Positions 4,299 through 7,178 of a stretch of 7,178 nucleotides of DNA are shown here, piece after piece (position 1 is the first letter of the stretch; each line of letters opens with the position of its first letter). Origin of the DNA: a bacterium (GTDB taxonomy: Bacteria > Patescibacteriota > Minisyncoccia > Minisyncoccales > UBA10102). The stretch covers positions 1 through 7,178 of the forward strand of contig JAUYJZ010000034.1 in assembly GCA_030698465.1 (NCBI GenBank). The letters run 5' to 3'. Made by a program: the position numbers and the translations under genes. The notes below the pieces were generated by a model. The model made no database searches. It was not told the origin of the DNA and was given only the letters and a program-made list of their open reading frames with translations.

Positions 4299-4845
4299 GT
4301 GTGAATAACTTAGTGAGACTAAGTTTGAGTTCTCTTTGGCGTATAAGACGAAGGGCGAGTTCGTATGCCCCAACAAAAACTCCCACAAAGAATAGATCTC
4401 CCAATAAGGTGTATTTCAAGAAGGGAAGGGCCATGGTGTAAGAAAGCATGAGGCCTTCTATGGTATGGGAATACCAGGGAGAAAAGGCCCATACCGCAAA
4501 GTTGGTGGTGAGATAGAAAAGAAAAGACCCAGCTAAGGTTGCCAGGGTTATAGTCCCAATGTTCTTTTTGTCTTTAATCAACAAACCAAATATCCCATAG
4601 AACAGAAAACTTCCATATACCACAAACATTAACTTTGTATCATAGAATCCAATGGCAAGGTCGGCCAAAAACATCACAGCCAGGGGAAGCGCTAGGGCCC
4701 ATTTGGTTTTCCTCGCAAAATACATACCCGCAAACAAGGCTAATGCCCCTACCGGGGTAAAGTTCGGGGCATGAGGAATCAACCTCCCTGCCAAGGCAAG
4801 TAGCATTGCGACTAAAAAAAATCCAAAAAAGAGGTATCGCTTCAT
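4294..4845 (-). CDS. Small polytopic membrane protein, DUF6580-like putative transporter
   Basis: A 183-residue integral membrane protein with about six hydrophobic segments: near residues 3-22, 29-44, 48-66, 70-89, 94-118 and 150-172. The strings PNFTPVGALALFAGMYFA near residue 30 and TMALPFLKYTLLGDLFF near 140 match what I recall of the DUF6580 putative transport family. Length and layout also suit the substrate-binding S components of ECF vitamin transporters, but I cannot prove that relation, and no energising subunits are in the window. It contains no cysteine, so it lacks the conserved Cys reported for BtuM-type B12 S components. The start ATG overlaps the preceding stop as ATGA (4842-4845); the frame is open further upstream only because it shadows the adenosyltransferase gene. 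Position after nrdJ and a corrinoid adenosyltransferase suggests corrinoid uptake (inference). Confidence 0.82.
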   Translation of the reverse strand: MKRYLFFGFFLVAMLLALAGRLIPHAPNFTPVGALALFAGMYFARKTKWALALPLAVMFLADLAIGFYDTKLMFVVYGSFLFYGIFGLLIKDKKNIGTITLATLAGSFLFYLTTNFAVWAFSPWYSHTIEGLMLSYTMALPFLKYTLLGDLFFVGVFVGAYELALRLIRQRELKLSLTKLFTP

Positions 4846-5384
4846 CGGTATCTTGGTTTCTTTTCTTTGGTTTTTGCCTTTGCTGTTTCTAAACGAGCTA
4901 AGGCATAGAGATAAGAAGAGAGGCGGTTGAGGTAGGTTAAGAGTTCTTGAGGAAGTTTGTGTTTTTTGTTCAGTCGTACCAGAGATCTCTCTGCTCTTCT
5001 TGATACTGATCTTGCAAGGTCCAACCATGAGGCCTCTTCGTTTTCTCCAGAGATTATGAATCCACGATCCGGTTTGACCTTTTTCTCCATTCCCTTAATC
5101 TCCTGTTCCATCGCCCTGACCTTGGCTTTGGTTATCTGGGGAGAATGAAACTTTTTGGACATCAACCAGGCAACCCTAGCCTGGATGATAAAAAGGCTTT
5201 CTTGCACCAAAAAGAGCTTTTGGCTCAAATCCCTTTTTGCCGTGGAGCGAATAACCCCCAGTAGTGAATTCAGCTCATCTAAATCCCCCAGTGTTTCTAT
5301 AATGGGGGAATCTTTGGGGTATTTTTTCTTCCCGATGAAAGACGCCCCTTTGTCCCCTTTCCCCGTGTAAAACAACGACATCAT
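4842..5384 (-). CDS. Cob(I)alamin adenosyltransferase, PduO type
   Basis: Transfers the 5'-deoxyadenosyl group of ATP to cob(I)alamin, making adenosylcobalamin, the cofactor used by the upstream class II ribonucleotide reductase. The 180-residue protein shows the family's order of motifs: YTGKGDKG near residues 6-13 (ATP-binding loop, usually TRTGDxG), GDLDELNSLLG at 33-43, FIISG at 109-113 in place of the usual FILPGG, ARSVSRRAER at 124-133, and LNRLSSYLYALAR at 152-164. The sequence predicts an all-helical cytoplasmic enzyme, normally a trimer. Two consecutive ATG codons (5384 and 5381) could start it; no Shine-Dalgarno is seen, and a nine-codon ORF ends on the start by an ATGA overlap. The stop overlaps the next gene's ATG. 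The Lys/Arg-rich C terminus is ordinary for the family. Confidence 0.92.
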   Translation of the reverse strand: MMSLFYTGKGDKGASFIGKKKYPKDSPIIETLGDLDELNSLLGVIRSTAKRDLSQKLFLVQESLFIIQARVAWLMSKKFHSPQITKAKVRAMEQEIKGMEKKVKPDRGFIISGENEEASWLDLARSVSRRAERSLVRLNKKHKLPQELLTYLNRLSSYLYALARLETAKAKTKEKKPRYR

Positions 5385-5410
5385 GTGGTTTCAGAGAAAA
5401 TTTTGGCCAT
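5381..5410 (-). other. Nine-codon ORF (MAKIFSETT) between nrdJ and the adenosyltransferase
   Basis: ATG at 5410, 4 nt after the nrdJ stop, runs nine codons to a TGA that overlaps the adenosyltransferase start as ATGA. It could pass reinitiating ribosomes from nrdJ to the next gene. It may equally be chance; no conservation evidence is available here. Confidence 0.25.
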
Positions 5411-5414
5411 AGCT

Positions 5415-7178
5415 TTAAGAACACCTGCTAAATCCGCATACCTTGCAAGAAATGCATCCTTCCTGCATCAATAGCTGCGCTCCGCAGTCCGGGCACCCTG
5501 GCATGAACCCGAAGTCCGCCATCTCCATCTTGCGCTCTTTTGCTCCTCCAAAAGGCAGCACCTCCTGCTTTTCAGGGCGAGTGAGGACCTCCTGAACCTC
5601 TCCTACAGCCGTCACGTGCTGTTCTAAAATCTTGCCTAGGGCATCAGGCAGGGAGAGTACGGTTCCCTTGTCGGTAAACACAGGCATGGGGCCTCGGATA
5701 CCTTTTAAGTGGTCGATAATCTCATCAGCCGCAACCCCAGCCCTCAAGGAAACAGAAATGAGCTTGCAGATTGCTTCTGATTGTTCTTGAAAGAACCCTC
5801 CAGATTTCCCGATAGTGGCAAAGACCTCAAATGGTTTACCCCTTTCATCGTTGTTTACAGTGACATAGAGATTGCCATACCCGGTCTTAATGCGATAGGT
5901 GTTCCCGGACATAACCTCGGGGCGTGGCCTGGGCTTTCCGGCTTCCGCAGTAAGGGCAAGGGCTTTGGCTTTTCCCGGTGCCTCGGTTGGAGCAATGATG
6001 TTGTCAGCTGATCCCACATTGAGAATCTGGATAACCCGGCTCCCATCCCGATACACCGTGCAGGACTTGCATCCCAGCTTCCATGCCTGGACAAAGGTGT
6101 CTGCAATCTCTTCTTTTGTTGCCGCATTGGGAAAGTTCACAGTTTTGGAAATAGAGTTGTCCACGTTCGCCTGGAACGAAGCCTGCATTTTCATATGATC
6201 CAAACCTGGAATATCCATTGCTACCACAAAGGTATCTCGCAAGGGTTTTGGCAGATACTCTAGGTGCTGAATAGTCCCTTTGTCTATGACTTCTTTTAAG
6301 ATTTTCTCTTGTTCCTTTGGAGAAAACTTGTATTTATCCAGGGCCTTCTTAAAGTACTGGTTAAAATAGTGGTACTGCTGGCCGTCCTTGTCTTGCTTGA
6401 TGTAGGCTAAAGCGAAGTTGGGTTCAATGCCAGAGGAAGTGTCAAACATCATGGAAATGGATCCGGTGGGAGCTACTGTGGTGAGAGCCGCATTTCGCAT
6501 CTTTTTCCCCATGCCCCACTCTTGCGCTTTTGCGTGCTGGGCTTTCTTTTTACCAAAGATGGACTTTGCATAATTGGGGAAGGCGCCTTTCTCCTTTGCC
6601 AACTCTTGAGACATCAAGTAGGCCTCTTTGTTGACAAATCCCATGACTTTTTCTGCTGCCGCAAACCCTTGTTTTGAGTGATACTTTATACCCATCTGGT
6701 AGAGCATGTCTGCAAAACCCATGATGCCCAAACCAATCCTACGATTCTTTTGGGCAAGCTCGGTCACCTCTTTTACCGGGAAATCAAACTTATCAATGAC
6801 ATTATCCATTAAGCGCACGACGGTTCTCGTCGCGAATCTCAGGCGCTTGTAGTCAACCTTCTTTTGCTTCACAAATGCAGCTAGGTTCAGGGACCCCAGA
6901 TTGCAGTTGTCATAGGCGTGAAGAAATTGTTCACCACAATTTGATACAACAATACCATTGGCAATAAAGGAATGAGTGAGTGACTCCGTGAGGTCATACA
7001 CCTTTTTTCTTCCCACATATGCTATTTCTTTTACTCTATCCTCAAAGCGTTCTCCGTAGTATCCCTTCTCCTTAAGGGTTTCTATTTTTCTTGTGTAGTG
7101 GTTTCCAAGAAACCCAATTTTCTCAAGAAATGTCCCTACATTTGTTCTTGTAATCTGCAATTCAAAGCAAATACCATC
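5415..7178 (-). CDS. nrdJ: Adenosylcobalamin-dependent class II ribonucleotide reductase, C-terminal part, with intein (5' end outside window)
   Basis: Reduces ribonucleotides to deoxyribonucleotides with a cobalamin-generated thiyl radical. The frame is open to the right edge, so the TTG at 7160 is not the start. Bases 7178-6939 encode the end of an intein; the extein resumes at 6938 and has 507 residues here. It begins CGEQ, the continuation of the NPCGE active-site motif, followed by NCNLGSLNL, then VAPTGSIS and SSGIEPNFALAY in the barrel. CKSCTVYRDGSR (about 6075-6040) follows. The TSCPD domain runs roughly from NTYRIKTGYGNLYV (about 5905) to LKGIRGP (about 5690). The end is a cysteine-rich ribbon, CPDC...CISCKVCGFSRC, which probably binds zinc or supplies the reducing thiols. 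The N-terminal ATP-cone and first half of the barrel are off-window. It heads an operon with the corrinoid adenosyltransferase 30 nt downstream, which supplies its cofactor. The promoter, and any cobalamin riboswitch, would be outside the window. Confidence 0.95.
   Translation of the reverse strand, partial: DGICFELQITRTNVGTFLEKIGFLGNHYTRKIETLKEKGYYGERFEDRVKEIAYVGRKKVYDLTESLTHSFIANGIVVSNCGEQFLHAYDNCNLGSLNLAAFVKQKKVDYKRLRFATRTVVRLMDNVIDKFDFPVKEVTELAQKNRRIGLGIMGFADMLYQMGIKYHSKQGFAAAEKVMGFVNKEAYLMSQELAKEKGAFPNYAKSIFGKKKAQHAKAQEWGMGKKMRNAALTTVAPTGSISMMFDTSSGIEPNFALAYIKQDKDGQQYHYFNQYFKKALDKYKFSPKEQEKILKEVIDKGTIQHLEYLPKPLRDTFVVAMDIPGLDHMKMQASFQANVDNSISKTVNFPNAATKEEIADTFVQAWKLGCKSCTVYRDGSRVIQILNVGSADNIIAPTEAPGKAKALALTAEAGKPRPRPEVMSGNTYRIKTGYGNLYVTVNNDERGKPFEVFATIGKSGGFFQEQSEAICKLISVSLRAGVAADEIIDHLKGIRGPMPVFTDKGTVLSLPDALGKILEQHVTAVGEVQEVLTRPEKQEVLPFGGAKERKMEMADFGFMPGCPDCGAQLLMQEGCISCKVCGFSRCS
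6939..7178 (-). mobile_element. Intein within nrdJ, C-terminal end
   Basis: Protein-splicing element; 80 residues are visible. Block F is KVYDLTESLTHSFIANG and block G is ANGIVVSN ending in Asn (6939-6941), followed by extein Cys (6936-6938) as the +1 nucleophile. The residue before Asn is Ser rather than the usual His, a known but less common variant. Upstream, LQITRTNVGTFLEKIGFLG resembles the tail of a LAGLIDADG homing-endonuclease domain (moderate confidence). The insertion point is the active-site CGE of the reductase. The N-terminal splicing blocks are off the right edge. Confidence 0.92.

Noticed and set aside
4846..5028. 61-residue N-terminal extension of the membrane protein
   Set aside because: It is an out-of-frame shadow of the adenosyltransferase gene; the ATGA overlap at 4842-4845 gives a natural start with a hydrophobic first segment.
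5415..7160. nrdJ starting at the TTG at 7160
   Set aside because: The frame stays open to the edge and the first residues are intein, not the start of a reductase.
1..7178. Alternative genetic code with UGA as glycine, as in some CPR lineages
   Set aside because: UGA ends the RluA-family and adenosyltransferase genes exactly at ATGA overlaps, and no in-frame UGA interrupts a conserved gene.
1..7178. CRISPR array or insertion sequence
   Set aside because: No evenly spaced direct repeats and no transposase-like protein were found on either strand.

Overview
This window most likely comes from a member of the Candidate Phyla Radiation (Patescibacteria, perhaps Parcubacteria-like); that is inference from style, not a phylogenetic result. 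The signs are very tight packing (tRNAs 1 to 8 nt from coding genes, ATGA overlaps, terminators sharing bases with stop codons), few visible Shine-Dalgarno sites, a coenzyme-B12-dependent class II ribonucleotide reductase carrying an intein, a group I intron in a tRNA, and an HTH plus LAGLIDADG-like protein beside tRNAs. UGA and UAG both act as ordinary stops, so the standard bacterial code fits.

Plus strand, 1-4264: the 3' part of ftsH (membrane AAA+ zinc protease) ends in a stop-overlapping hairpin. A hairpin-rich spacer and a candidate promoter lead to tRNA-Ile(UAU). Next is an HTH/LAGLIDADG-like gene whose last codons lie inside tRNA-Val(GAC). A tightly packed translation cluster follows: an RluA-family pseudouridine synthase carrying an in-frame palindromic insert, ribosomal protein L19 with an acidic tail, tRNA-Leu(GAG), tRNA-Val(UAC), a Nudix hydrolase, and tRNA-Phe(GAA) split by a 214-nt group I intron of the Azoarcus/cyanobacterial tRNA type. 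After a second hairpin-rich spacer comes tRNA-Gly(GCC), whose 3' end forms one arm of a terminator.

Minus strand, 7178-4275: a convergent operon runs in from the right edge. nrdJ enters the window inside an intein, and the intein/extein junction falls exactly at the proposed active-site cysteine. It is followed by a PduO-type cob(I)alamin adenosyltransferase and a small polytopic membrane protein resembling the DUF6580 putative transport family, then an AT-rich terminator. The chemistry is coherent: the transferase makes adenosylcobalamin, NrdJ uses it as radical source, and the membrane protein is a candidate corrinoid uptake component (inference).

The main points of interest are three different kinds of intervening or selfish sequence within 7 kb (intein, group I intron, tRNA-abutting endonuclease-like gene), a fourth insertion-like palindrome inside rluA, the rare tRNA-Ile(UAU), two genes that would become almost leaderless after tRNA processing, and the candidate B12 transporter. 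No CRISPR array, insertion sequence, rRNA or replication origin was seen.
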